Assembly (NCBI GenBank): GCA_020025655.1
Contig: JAHHRR010000049.1
Coordinates: forward strand, 1-12,522
Origin: Oscillospiraceae bacterium
GTDB lineage: Bacteria; Bacillota; Clostridia; Oscillospirales; Oscillospiraceae
Reading direction: 5' to 3'
Length of the DNA stretch: 12,522 nucleotides
Numbering within the stretch: position 1 is the first letter of the stretch; every line of letters begins with the position of its first letter. The translations under genes were made by a program, and so were the position numbers. The notes under the pieces are model-generated. The model had not been told where the DNA came from and searched no databases. It saw nothing but the letters and a program-made list of their open reading frames with translations. Positions 1-6,530 of the stretch are shown piece by piece.

Positions 1-47
1 ACACTAGAACCTGAATCTAGCGAGTCTACCAATTCCACCACTCGCGC
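1..47 (-). tRNA. tRNA-Leu (anticodon CAG), 5' part only; 3' end lies outside the window
   Basis: Read on the minus strand, the segment starts with a 7-base acceptor strand GCGCGAG. It continues with a D-arm (GTGGAATTGGTAGAC) typical of leucine tRNAs and then a 5-bp anticodon stem CTAGA/TCTAG around a 7-base loop TTCAGGT, whose central triplet is CAG. The layout closely resembles bacterial tRNA-Leu(CAG). The long variable arm, T-arm and 3' acceptor strand are cut off by the window edge, so the fold cannot be completed. A near-consensus promoter sits just upstream. Confidence 0.93.
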
Positions 48-73
48 ATATCTTTTATTTTTAACGCTTGATT

Positions 74-102
74 ATAATAGCATTATATTCTTAAATTGTC
101 AA
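74..102 (-). promoter_or_regulatory. Promoter of the tRNA-Leu gene
   Basis: On the minus strand there is a perfect -35 TTGACA (97-102), a 17-base spacer and a -10 TATTAT (74-79) preceded by TGC, so it is also an extended -10. The predicted transcription start falls about 20 bases before the mature tRNA 5' end. A perfect -35 is what is expected for a strongly expressed stable RNA. Confidence 0.8.
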
Positions 103-148
103 GCTTTTTTTCCACATTTTTTTATGTTTTATTATTTTGTTTTTACGC

Positions 149-177
149 TTTACTTATATGCTACTGAATGATATATT
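149..177 (+). promoter_or_regulatory. Promoter of the DUF975 gene
   Basis: TTTACT (149-154), a 17-base spacer and TATATT (172-177), with TGA directly before the -10 (extended -10). It lies about 40 bases before the DUF975 start codon in an AT-rich divergent region shared with the tRNA promoter. Confidence 0.65.
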
Positions 178-215
178 AAAGAAGCAAAATGATTTTATTG
201 TGAAGGAGCGATATA

Positions 216-995
216 ATGCAAGTTAATCGCCGTGATATCAAGCAAAAAGCCGCTATACTCATAAAAGGTGCAAGCCCTAAAGCAATCTACGCCAGCCTTA
301 TTCTGCTGGTTCTCAGTTTTGTTATAGAGACTCTTTCATGGAAAATGGTAGGTCTTAATCTGTCTCAGGCAGACTTGGCTCAGTATCTTAAATATATTGA
401 AGAAGGCAACTTTGAGTTCGCTTTCCGCATTATTGATTCATTCAGACCTTCTACTCTGGCTCATATTATCGACTTTGCCCTTCAGCTTGTATACTGGGTT
501 GTAAATGCAGGATTTATTATCTTCATTCTCAATGTTATCAGAAATGCTAATGCCTGCATCGGTAATCTGCTGGACGGTTTTGGATTCTTCTTCAAGCTGA
601 TTCTGCTTAACATCCTCGAGAGCCTTTTCATTTCTCTCTGGACCCTGCTGTTGATTGTTCCCGGTTTCATTGCCGCTTACAGTTACAGAATGGCAATATA
701 CCTCTTGATTGATAATCCTGATATGTCCGTTCTCGAGTGCATCCGTGAGAGTAAGAAAATGATGAAGAACCACAAGGCTGAACTCTTCGTCTTTGACCTC
801 AGCTTCTTCGGCTGGGACCTGCTTCAGGCTATCCCATACGTCGGATATATTGTCCAGATCTGGACTCTCCCCTACTTTACCACAAGCTATGCACTCTATT
901 ATGAAAATCTGAAGGCCATGCCCTTTGAAGGTGAATTTTCCGAAGTCGGCAGCAATACAGATTCTGAAAACCAGACTCCCCCTTGGGAAGGCTGA
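216..995 (+). CDS. DUF975 family integral membrane protein
   Basis: A 259-residue polytopic membrane protein of the DUF975 family, whose biochemical function is not established. Hydrophobic segments lie at about residues 24-42, 88-107, 124-160 and 192-224. The family hallmark is visible in the second half: an IVPG turn near 147-150, a YSYRMA stretch (155-160), a conserved ESKKMM helix (178-183), FFGWDLL (197-203) and a PYFTTSYALYYENL stretch before a polar tail. The ATG at 216 has GAAGGAG seven bases upstream, which fixes the start. The gene is alone between its own promoter and a strong terminator, so it is probably monocistronic. The acidic C-terminal tail (about 235-259) is low in hydrophobicity and probably cytoplasmic. 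Family assignment is by pattern recognition; a role in export or envelope physiology would be a guess. Confidence 0.9.
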   Translation: MQVNRRDIKQKAAILIKGASPKAIYASLILLVLSFVIETLSWKMVGLNLSQADLAQYLKYIEEGNFEFAFRIIDSFRPSTLAHIIDFALQLVYWVVNAGFIIFILNVIRNANACIGNLLDGFGFFFKLILLNILESLFISLWTLLLIVPGFIAAYSYRMAIYLLIDNPDMSVLECIRESKKMMKNHKAELFVFDLSFFGWDLLQAIPYVGYIVQIWTLPYFTTSYALYYENLKAMPFEGEFSEVGSNTDSENQTPPWEG

Positions 996-1021
996 TTAAA
1001 CCTTAATTTCCACATTAAAAC

Positions 1022-1060
1022 AAAACCTTCGATATGCAAACAGCATATCGAAGGTTTTTT
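1022..1060. terminator. Bidirectional intrinsic terminator between convergent genes
   Basis: A perfect inverted repeat of 15-16 bp (left arm 1022-1037, right arm 1043-1058) with a 5-base loop. It is followed on the plus strand by a T-run ending at 1060 and on the minus strand by T-rich sequence (the complement of 1015-1025). It ends the DUF975 transcript on the plus strand and the SEDS gene transcript on the minus strand. Confidence 0.92.
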
Positions 1061-1113
1061 ATTATCTGTAATTATTTAACCGCACGGCTGTAAACTTGCG
1101 CCTGCTGTCAGGA

Positions 1114-2235
1114 TCAATACATCATTGAAAACAGCTGCGGTTTCGGCTTATACTTTACACCCGATACAAGTCCCATAGCCGCAAACATCGTCATCATTGA
1201 CGATCCGCCGTAGCTGAAGAACGGAAGTGTAATACCGATAACAGGAGTTATACCTATGCACATTCCTATATTAACAAGAGACTGGAAAATAACAGAAGAT
1301 GCAACGCCTACGCATATGAGCATATCGAATGTTCTGCCGGAATGAATACCCACTCGAATACAGTGAGCAATTATAATTATAAGCAGAAACATTACAAGCA
1401 GGCAGCCAACCATACCGAGTTTTTCTCCGATACCGGCAAAAATAAAGTCGGTATGTTTACCTGTAAAGATAACCTGCGCATGCTCCTCATCAATTCCTGA
1501 GAATCTTCCCGATGCAAGAGCAAGTTTACTCTGGTTTGTCTGCCACAGAATACCGTCTCCTCTGGGGTCAACACTGGGATCATAAGGTGCAACCAATCGT
1601 TTTTTCTGATAGTCCTTCAGGAAGTAATTCCACAGCAGCGGTATAAATGCCGCAACCGTAGCACCGCCGATTGCAAACCAGTAAATTTTGACACCGACAG
1701 CAAACATCATAGTAATGAAAATACAGAGAATAATAGAAGCACTGCCAAGGTCAGAGGAAACTACAACTATAAGACCGAAGACTATAATAAAGTTTCCTGC
1801 CATCTGCACAATAGACATGAATGAATTCAGGTCTTTGTATTCTTTAAGGTATGTCATCTGCTTTGCAGCAATTATGATATAAATAACCTTAATAATTTCA
1901 GACGGCTGAAAGCCTATGATATTACCGAAACGAATCCAGCTCTTGTTACCTGTACCGTCATCCTGACCGAATATAACAAGTGCAACCAGCAGGCCGATAT
2001 TTACAAGGAACAGCAGCTTCCACTGTTTACCCAGAAGGTCTGCATCTATTACTGTAAGCAGGACATAGGCGCCTATTCCAAGGAACATGGAAAAGGTCTG
2101 AACTATAACGAACTTACTGGGGTTTGACAATGCACCCGCTGCAGCCATACCTGAGGTTACGGAATAAACCATGGTAATACCGTAAATTGCACAGACACAG
2201 CACATTATCAGCAAGAACATATCCGCTCTCTGCAC
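1114..2235 (-). CDS. rodA: SEDS family peptidoglycan glycosyltransferase, RodA-like
   Basis: An integral membrane SEDS protein that polymerises lipid II into glycan strands together with a class B PBP; RodA acts in elongation, FtsW in division. Numbering from the GTG start, the family marks are W100 in KSW, FQPSEIIK (109-116), SSDLGSAS (160-167), HTDFIFAGIGEKLGMVG (261-277) with D263 at the position of the essential aspartate, and PVIGITLPFFSYGGSS (331-346). NIGM before the last motif favours RodA over FtsW. At 373 residues it is of usual length but has a very short N-terminus. The marked start is GTG with no clear ribosome binding site; ATG at 2220 is an alternative, and the frame is open upstream to a stop near 2305. 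It stands alone, with no mreBCD or PBP gene beside it. It converges on DUF975 and diverges from tsaE. Confidence 0.92.
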   Translation of the reverse strand: MQRADMFLLIMCCVCAIYGITMVYSVTSGMAAAGALSNPSKFVIVQTFSMFLGIGAYVLLTVIDADLLGKQWKLLFLVNIGLLVALVIFGQDDGTGNKSWIRFGNIIGFQPSEIIKVIYIIIAAKQMTYLKEYKDLNSFMSIVQMAGNFIIVFGLIVVVSSDLGSASIILCIFITMMFAVGVKIYWFAIGGATVAAFIPLLWNYFLKDYQKKRLVAPYDPSVDPRGDGILWQTNQSKLALASGRFSGIDEEHAQVIFTGKHTDFIFAGIGEKLGMVGCLLVMFLLIIIIAHCIRVGIHSGRTFDMLICVGVASSVIFQSLVNIGMCIGITPVIGITLPFFSYGGSSMMTMFAAMGLVSGVKYKPKPQLFSMMY

Positions 2236-2334
2236 AAACTGTCTAACATAAAATTTTACTTTATTTATATTACAACACCGTCCTTTCAGACGTGAGGCGA
2301 TATATCACCAAAATACAATTATTATTTTCAAAAT

Positions 2335-2363
2335 ATTTTATCACATAATTGGTCTTTACGCAA
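2335..2363 (-). promoter_or_regulatory. Candidate promoter of the SEDS gene
   Basis: On the minus strand: TTGCGT (2358-2363), a 17-base spacer and TAAAAT (2335-2340). It would give a leader of roughly 90 bases before the GTG at 2235. Its -35 box overlaps the -35 box of the divergent tsaE promoter by three bases. Only three of six -35 positions fit the consensus, so this is tentative. Confidence 0.45.
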
Positions 2364-2384
2364 CGGTATATCCGGTGTTATAAT
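2355..2384 (+). promoter_or_regulatory. Candidate promoter of tsaE-tsaB
   Basis: TTTACG (2355-2360), an 18-base spacer and a perfect -10 TATAAT (2379-2384), about 37 bases before the tsaE start at 2421. The -35 is imperfect and the spacer is one base over the optimum. Confidence 0.6.
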
Positions 2385-2420
2385 AACCAAAGTGTAAATA
2401 AATAAATTATGGAGCTAATT

Positions 2421-2846
2421 ATGGCCACTTATATAACCAACAACGAAAAAGAAACTGAGCAGTTGGGTGCAGATTTTGCAAAAAACCTCCCCGGCGGTAC
2501 AGTTATAGCAATGTATGGCGATCTTGGCGCCGGCAAAACCGCATTTGTCCGTGGCATGGCAAAAGGCCTCGGTCTTGAATGCCGTGTAACCAGCCCTACA
2601 TTTACAATAGTAAACGAGTATCTCGGTGAACGGGAACTTATTCATTTTGATATGTATCGTTTAGGCAGTGCCGATGAGCTTTTTGATATCGGCTGGGAAG
2701 ACTATCTTTCCAGAGGCGCAATATGCGCAGTTGAATGGAGTGAAAATGTCTCCGATGCTTTCACCGGTGACGAGATAAAGCTCACCATCGAAAAGCTTGA
2801 CGATACTACTCGTAAAATCACTATTGAGGGGGCAGAAAAATGCTGA
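2421..2846 (+). CDS. tsaE: tRNA t6A biosynthesis ATPase TsaE
   Basis: TsaE is the P-loop ATPase that works with TsaB and TsaD to transfer the threonylcarbamoyl group to A37 of ANN-decoding tRNAs. With the start used here (141 residues), Walker A is GDLGAGKT (33-40), followed by TSPTF (58-62), HFDMYRL (75-81) and EWSEN (105-109), all typical of the family. The frame could begin at ATG 2409, but that ATG overlaps GGAG (2411-2414), which lies six bases before ATG 2421. The downstream ATG is therefore the better start and gives a normal N-terminus. The stop overlaps the tsaB start (2840-2846), implying translational coupling. A good -10 TATAAT is upstream. Confidence 0.95.
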   Translation: MATYITNNEKETEQLGADFAKNLPGGTVIAMYGDLGAGKTAFVRGMAKGLGLECRVTSPTFTIVNEYLGERELIHFDMYRLGSADELFDIGWEDYLSRGAICAVEWSENVSDAFTGDEIKLTIEKLDDTTRKITIEGAEKC

Positions 2847-3538
2847 TACTTGCTTTTGAATCATCCGCAAAGGCCGCTTCCGTTGCACTTCTCGACGGAG
2901 ACAGGCTTATTTCTCAATACAGTCAGTGCAGCGGTCTCACTCACAGCCGCACCCTTCTTCCTATGGCAGAGGATATGCTTAAAAACGCTGAAATGTCTAT
3001 AAATGATGTTGACCTTATCGCCGTTGCTCACGGCCCCGGTTCTTTTACCGGCATCAGAATAGGCGTGTCAACTGTCAAAGGTCTTGCATGGGCCGCCGGA
3101 AAGCCCTGCACAGGAGTTTCCACTCTGGAGGCAATGGCATGGCACGGCGTATCACACGGCGGTTACATCTGCCCTGTAATGGACGCAAGACGCAGTCAGG
3201 TTTACAATGCTCTTTTTGAGATTCGTGACGGTAAGCCTCACAGACTTTGTCCGGACAGACCCATTGCGCTGTCTGAGCTTGCAGAAGAAGTTCGCAGCCT
3301 CAATGCTCCTGTTTTCCTTGTCGGAGACGGAGCAGAGCTTTGCATGAAATATTTCAATGATAATAATATCAGCTGCTCCATAGCTCCTGAAAATCTGCGC
3401 TGGCAGAGTGCATGGGGCGTCGCAATGGCTGCAAGAGAGCTTGAACCCGGAACTGCTGATTCACTTTTACCTGTATATCTCAGACTTTCTCAGGCAGAGC
3501 GTGAGAGACAGGAAAGAATGGAAAAATCTGCAGAATAA
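2840..3538 (+). CDS. tsaB: tRNA t6A biosynthesis scaffold/dimerisation protein TsaB
   Basis: TsaB is the inactive ASKHA-fold paralogue of TsaD that heterodimerises with it and recruits TsaE in t6A synthesis. The 232-residue protein opens with MLILAFESSAKAASVALLDG and carries the signature HGPGSFTGIRIG at 64-75; PVMDARRSQVYNALF further on is also typical. Length is normal. It starts inside the last codons of tsaE, with GAGGGGGC upstream as ribosome binding site, so the two are co-translated. In many Firmicutes rimI and tsaD follow; here the next gene is upp, so tsaD must lie elsewhere. No hairpin terminator is evident after the stop. Confidence 0.95.
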   Translation: MLILAFESSAKAASVALLDGDRLISQYSQCSGLTHSRTLLPMAEDMLKNAEMSINDVDLIAVAHGPGSFTGIRIGVSTVKGLAWAAGKPCTGVSTLEAMAWHGVSHGGYICPVMDARRSQVYNALFEIRDGKPHRLCPDRPIALSELAEEVRSLNAPVFLVGDGAELCMKYFNDNNISCSIAPENLRWQSAWGVAMAARELEPGTADSLLPVYLRLSQAERERQERMEKSAE

Positions 3539-3574
3539 CTATGGTTTTTTCGCCGTTCTGTGTTTTATATCTTA

Positions 3575-3603
3575 TTCATAGAGCGTGGGCTTAAACATAT
3601 ATC
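3575..3603 (+). promoter_or_regulatory. Weak candidate promoter for upp
   Basis: TTCATA (3575-3580), a 17-base spacer and TATATC (3598-3603), each four of six to consensus, in the 120-base gap between tsaB and upp. It could give upp a transcript of its own, although read-through from tsaEB is equally possible because no terminator is seen after tsaB. Confidence 0.35.
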
Positions 3604-3658
3604 AATAAAACTGCCGGTTTTTCTTCCGAACAGCCGGCGAAAAAAGGAGAACGAGAAC

Positions 3659-4288
3659 ATGAGCAAACTGTGTGTATTCGACCATCCCCTTATTCAGCAC
3701 AAACTTTCTATTTTGCGCGATAAAAGAACCAGCGTAAAGGAATTCCGTGAACTGGTATCTGAAATTGCAATGCTGATGTGCTATGAGGCAACACGCGACC
3801 TTCCCCTTGAGGAAGTTAAGGTTGAGACTCCCGTAGCAGTAGCTACCTGCCGTCGTATAGCCGGCAAAAAACTGGCAGTCGTCCCCATCCTCCGTGCAGG
3901 ACTTGGTATGGTAGACGGTATGGTCAGCATGATGCCTAACGTCAAAGTTGGTCACATCGGTCTTTTCCGTGACCCCAAAACCCTTGAACCGGTAAAGTAT
4001 TACTTCAAGATGCCGCCTGATATTCAGGAGCGTGATGTTATTGTTGTTGACCCCATGCTGGCAACCGGCGGTTCCGCCTCTGCCGCAATTCAGTTCCTCA
4101 AGGACGACGGTGTTAAGCACATTAAGCTTATGTGTGTCATCGGTGCCCCCGAAGGTGTTGAGCGTATGCAGAAGGATCATCCCGACGTTGACATTTTCGT
4201 TGCCGCTCTGGATGACCACCTCAACGAGCACGGCTATATAGTACCCGGCCTCGGCGATGCCGGCGACCGTATTTTCGGTACTAAATAA
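3659..4288 (+). CDS. upp: Uracil phosphoribosyltransferase
   Basis: Converts uracil and PRPP to UMP in pyrimidine salvage; a cytoplasmic enzyme. The protein is 209 residues, the usual family length, starting at MSKLCVFDHP. Key motifs are PILRAGLGM (76-84), the PRPP-binding loop DPMLATGGS (131-139) and the uracil-binding C-terminal stretch YIVPGLGDAGDR (193-204), ending RIFGTK. The open frame extends upstream to 3560, but AAAGGAG (3643-3649) lies just before ATG 3659 and the upstream residues match nothing in the family, so 3659 is the start. A small inverted repeat precedes the ribosome binding site. A strong terminator follows. No PyrR-binding motif was recognised in the leader. Confidence 0.97.
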   Translation: MSKLCVFDHPLIQHKLSILRDKRTSVKEFRELVSEIAMLMCYEATRDLPLEEVKVETPVAVATCRRIAGKKLAVVPILRAGLGMVDGMVSMMPNVKVGHIGLFRDPKTLEPVKYYFKMPPDIQERDVIVVDPMLATGGSASAAIQFLKDDGVKHIKLMCVIGAPEGVERMQKDHPDVDIFVAALDDHLNEHGYIVPGLGDAGDRIFGTK

Positions 4289-4316
4289 GCAGGCATAGTT
4301 TAATAACTGTTAACCG

Positions 4317-4353
4317 GCTATCAGTCTGTATAATCCAGACTGATAGCTTTTTT
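4317..4353 (+). terminator. Intrinsic terminator of upp
   Basis: A perfect 12-bp stem (4317-4328 with 4336-4347), a 7-base loop and six T residues (4348-4353), beginning 28 bases after the upp stop. Confidence 0.93.
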
Positions 4354-4369
4354 ATGCACTGATAATCAT

Positions 4370-4408
4370 AAAAAACACCCCGTCTGTCAGCTGATGACAG
4401 ACGGGGTG
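4370..4408 (-). terminator. Intrinsic terminator of the rpiB-DUF4015 transcript
   Basis: A perfect, GC-rich 14-bp stem (4376-4389 with 4395-4408) and a 5-base loop. Six A residues at 4370-4375 give a U-tract on the minus-strand transcript. It follows the DUF4015 stop by 17 bases on the minus strand. Confidence 0.93.
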
Positions 4409-4425
4409 CAGTTATTTTATAACTT

Positions 4426-5613
4426 TTAATTGTCTTCTTTTATTTCCTTATCTATAAGGACCCATGAAACATCTTCAAAGTTATTGGGAAGATAGTTTAT
4501 AACAACCGGAACAAAGCGGTTTTCCGCACTTCCAGTAAGCACACTCTTCTCTATGTCTTTAATATTGTACTTGTATGCTGCCTTGTCAGTAGGATAATAA
4601 ACTCTGTCAAAAAGCTTCATAAAGAAAGTAGCATCCTGACCGTTATCCTTATCTGCCTTTACAAGGGAAGCCGGACTGTTGGTATAGATTGAGAGCAGGC
4701 CGGTTCTGTCTTTAAGCTGGTCTGCAACATATGCTGCAAATCCGCAGACTGCATTAACCGGTGTCGGTGTTGTAGTCATCTCTCTTGAATACACGAAATC
4801 AGGCATTACCGGTTCATTGGGATCTGCCGGCGGCTTCTTCTCGTCCTCATCCCGCTCAATAACAGGATGCATAACGTCTGCCAGAACCACCTCGTCAAAG
4901 CCCAGTGCATAAAGCTCACGGCACATCTGAACCACATAGTTTCTTACATCCTGATTGTACGGATCAAGCCAGACGCCGTTTTTATCCGTATAGCTTGCGC
5001 CGTAAGGAGTTTTAAGGGTTACCGTGGTGCTGCGTGATCCGTATGAGCTGTCAATCAGGCAGCTGATCTGCGCAACAAGATAGATTTTCTGCTCTTTTAA
5101 TTTGTCTATATACTGTTTTACCTCAGTTGCCCGTTCGGGAACCGCAGACATACCATAGGAATTTGCTGCATCCGAGGCTGAGGTAAAGAGCAATTCACCG
5201 CTGCGGGGCTTCATTTCAATAACCAGTGCATTACCGGTTTTAAGTCTGTTCTGATACTCCTGAAGCTTATCTACATTCAGGTTTTCAGGTGAAACAAAGA
5301 TTGCACGCAGTGGTTCAGGGTCTTTTTTTATAACATTCTCTGTATCTGAATAATCCGCAGGGTCAAGCACCAGCTCCGCCTCGACATGAGAATATGTCTT
5401 TTTCTCTTTGTCGCTGCTGTCCGTAATGCTGCTGCCGTCGCTCATTACAGGAAGCTCAACCGAAACTCCGTCCTTGGTAACAACGGCATACTTCTGCATA
5501 CCGTAAAAACTTACCATTACCAAAGTCAGAATAGCCAGTACTATAACAAAAGGAACAAACGCATAGCTCTTTTTCTTGCGTTTACCTTTATAAAATTCTG
5601 ATTTTCTTGCCAA
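4426..5613 (-). CDS. Membrane-anchored DUF4015 (glycoside hydrolase-like) protein
   Basis: A 395-residue protein with a basic cytoplasmic start (KGKRKKK, 9-15), one membrane helix at about 17-36, a polar linker to about 100 and then a DUF4015 TIM-barrel-like domain. The best family landmarks are GVWLDPYNQDVRNYVV (213-228) and ELYALGFDEVVLADVMHP (233-250), matching the strand where related glycosidases carry acidic residues near a substrate site; D240, E241 and D246 are candidates. An acidic, proline-rich insert follows (about 253-272). The topology puts the domain outside the cell, so a role on wall or surface glycans is likely but unproven. The start codon is TTG, supported by AAAGGAG six bases upstream. 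It lies 42 bases downstream of rpiB on the same strand, with no promoter or terminator between them, so it is probably co-transcribed. Confidence 0.85.
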   Translation of the reverse strand: MARKSEFYKGKRKKKSYAFVPFVIVLAILTLVMVSFYGMQKYAVVTKDGVSVELPVMSDGSSITDSSDKEKKTYSHVEAELVLDPADYSDTENVIKKDPEPLRAIFVSPENLNVDKLQEYQNRLKTGNALVIEMKPRSGELLFTSASDAANSYGMSAVPERATEVKQYIDKLKEQKIYLVAQISCLIDSSYGSRSTTVTLKTPYGASYTDKNGVWLDPYNQDVRNYVVQMCRELYALGFDEVVLADVMHPVIERDEDEKKPPADPNEPVMPDFVYSREMTTTPTPVNAVCGFAAYVADQLKDRTGLLSIYTNSPASLVKADKDNGQDATFFMKLFDRVYYPTDKAAYKYNIKDIEKSVLTGSAENRFVPVVINYLPNNFEDVSWVLIDKEIKEDN

Positions 5614-5655
5614 ATTCTGCTCCTTTTAATTCCATCCGGAGTCGGATATTTTTAC

Positions 5656-6084
5656 TCAGCCTTCTATTTTTGCGATACGGCGAATGTGTCGCTCGTCATT
5701 TGAGAAAGGAGTATCAAGGAAGGTGTCCACAATTTTAAGTGCCAGACCTTCACCCACAACTCTTCCGCCTAAAGCCAGAACATTTGCATCATTGTGCTGT
5801 CTGGTAGCCTCTGCGCAGAAGCAGTCAGTGCAAAGAGCTGCTCTGATGCCGGGAACCTTGTTTGCAGCAATGGAAATGCCGATACCTGTACCGCAAATAA
5901 CGATACCTCTCTCACATTCTCCTGATGCAACTGCCTGTGCAACTGCACGGCCGTACTCAGGATAGTCGCAGCTTTCCTCTGTGTAGGTTCCGAAATCCTT
6001 ATATTCAAGGCCTCTGTCTTTAAGATGCCTCATAACTGCCTGTTTAAGTGCGAATCCGCCATGATCTGAGCCAATAGCTATCAT
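5656..6084 (-). CDS. rpiB: Ribose-5-phosphate isomerase B (RpiB/LacAB family)
   Basis: Interconverts ribose-5-phosphate and ribulose-5-phosphate in the non-oxidative pentose phosphate pathway. With the chosen start the protein is 142 residues, typical for RpiB. Visible marks are the N-terminal IAIGSDHGG, C64 in ICGTGIG (63-69), the position of the catalytic cysteine, and RQHNDANVLALGGR (95-108). The frame can be extended to a TTG at 6102, but GGAGG (6093-6097) sits inside that extension, eight bases before ATG 6084, so 6084 is the real start. It is first in a two-gene transcript with the DUF4015 gene and has a very good promoter. Relatives acting on galactose-6-phosphate or allose-6-phosphate look similar, but no sugar operon is present here. 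Confidence 0.94.
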   Translation of the reverse strand: MIAIGSDHGGFALKQAVMRHLKDRGLEYKDFGTYTEESCDYPEYGRAVAQAVASGECERGIVICGTGIGISIAANKVPGIRAALCTDCFCAEATRQHNDANVLALGGRVVGEGLALKIVDTFLDTPFSNDERHIRRIAKIEG

Positions 6085-6113
6085 TTTAATTACCTCCGAC
6101 AATTAGTCAATAT

Positions 6114-6142
6114 ATTTTACCACCTAAACCTGAAAGGTTCAA
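6114..6142 (-). promoter_or_regulatory. Promoter of rpiB
   Basis: On the minus strand: TTGAAC (6137-6142), a 17-base spacer and TAAAAT (6114-6119), 29 bases before the rpiB start. A small inverted repeat AACCT-GAA-AGGTT (6127-6139) covers the spacer and part of the -35 box and could be an operator half. Confidence 0.75.
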
Positions 6143-6154
6143 GACTTCATTGTT

Positions 6155-6193
6155 AAAAGTATTTTAATCATGTGAACTGATTTTAAAACTTTT
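6155..6193. repeat. Imperfect 16-bp inverted repeat between divergent promoters
   Basis: Left arm 6155-6170 and right arm 6178-6193 match at 13 of 16 positions around a 7-base centre. The outer six (AAAAGT/ACTTTT) and inner five (AATCA/TGATT) positions match exactly. The repeat lies upstream of the -35 boxes of both rpiB (6137-6142) and the 6277 gene (6204-6209), so it is probably untranscribed and fits a shared regulator site. It is AT-rich, so chance is possible. Confidence 0.45.
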
Positions 6194-6203
6194 CTCACCT
6201 GCA

Positions 6204-6245
6204 TTGCTTTCCATAATTCATCATGATATACTATAAAAGTATATC
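6204..6245 (+). promoter_or_regulatory. Promoter of the 6277 gene with an overlapping palindrome
   Basis: TTGCTT (6204-6209), a 17-base spacer and TATACT (6227-6232), with TGA before the -10 (extended -10). A perfect 8-bp inverted repeat, GATATACT (6225-6232) and AGTATATC (6238-6245) around ATAAA, covers the -10 and the likely start of transcription. A protein bound there would block the promoter. In RNA the left arm would be mostly untranscribed, which argues for a DNA operator and not a hairpin. Confidence 0.65.
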
Positions 6246-6276
6246 AAATCTCCACAAAAGGAGGCACATTGTATAA

Positions 6277-6516
6277 ATGTCAATTCTATGTACAACATTA
6301 TTAGTCATTATTGCCGTTGCAGCAATCCTTGTGATAAATTTCTTTATTGCAAAAGAATTTTACAAGGTAGCAGCAATGAAAGGCTGGGCTTCTAAAAAAT
6401 ATTTCTGGATTTCATTTCTTTTGCCCTTAACCGGATACATTCTGGTGGCCGCTCTGCCCGACAGAGGTGGAAAGGATATGGCTGTTTTCTGCAGTGATGA
6501 TCTGCCGGAATTCTAA
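6277..6516 (+). CDS. Small two-helix membrane protein of unknown function
   Basis: Seventy-nine residues with a hydrophobic N-terminal helix (about 3-24), a short amphipathic polar stretch (EFYKVAAMKGWASKKY, 27-42), a second helix (about 43-60) and an acidic tail. The block from KGW through KYFW to LVAALPDR resembles a motif I associate with small clostridial membrane proteins encoded near zinc-ribbon proteins; no function is known to me. AAAAGGAGG (6256-6264) is an excellent ribosome binding site, though its 12-base spacing to ATG 6277 is long; no closer in-frame start exists. The 666-residue protein gene follows 14 bases after the stop, so the two form an operon. Positive residues between the helices suggest both ends are outside, with the loop inside. 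Confidence 0.75.
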   Translation: MSILCTTLLVIIAVAAILVINFFIAKEFYKVAAMKGWASKKYFWISFLLPLTGYILVAALPDRGGKDMAVFCSDDLPEF

Positions 6517-6530
6517 GGTGAGGTGTTAAA

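Noticed and set aside
3560..3658. A 33-residue N-terminal extension of Upp.
   Set aside because: A strong ribosome binding site precedes ATG 3659 and the shorter protein has the normal family length.
3602..4231. A 209-codon minus-strand frame opposite upp.
   Set aside because: It is antisense to a gene with full UPRT motifs; its His/Asn-rich product is typical of a shadow frame.
6085..6102. A longer RpiB starting at TTG 6102.
   Set aside because: The ribosome binding site for ATG 6084 lies within this extension, and the family begins at MIAIGSDHGG.
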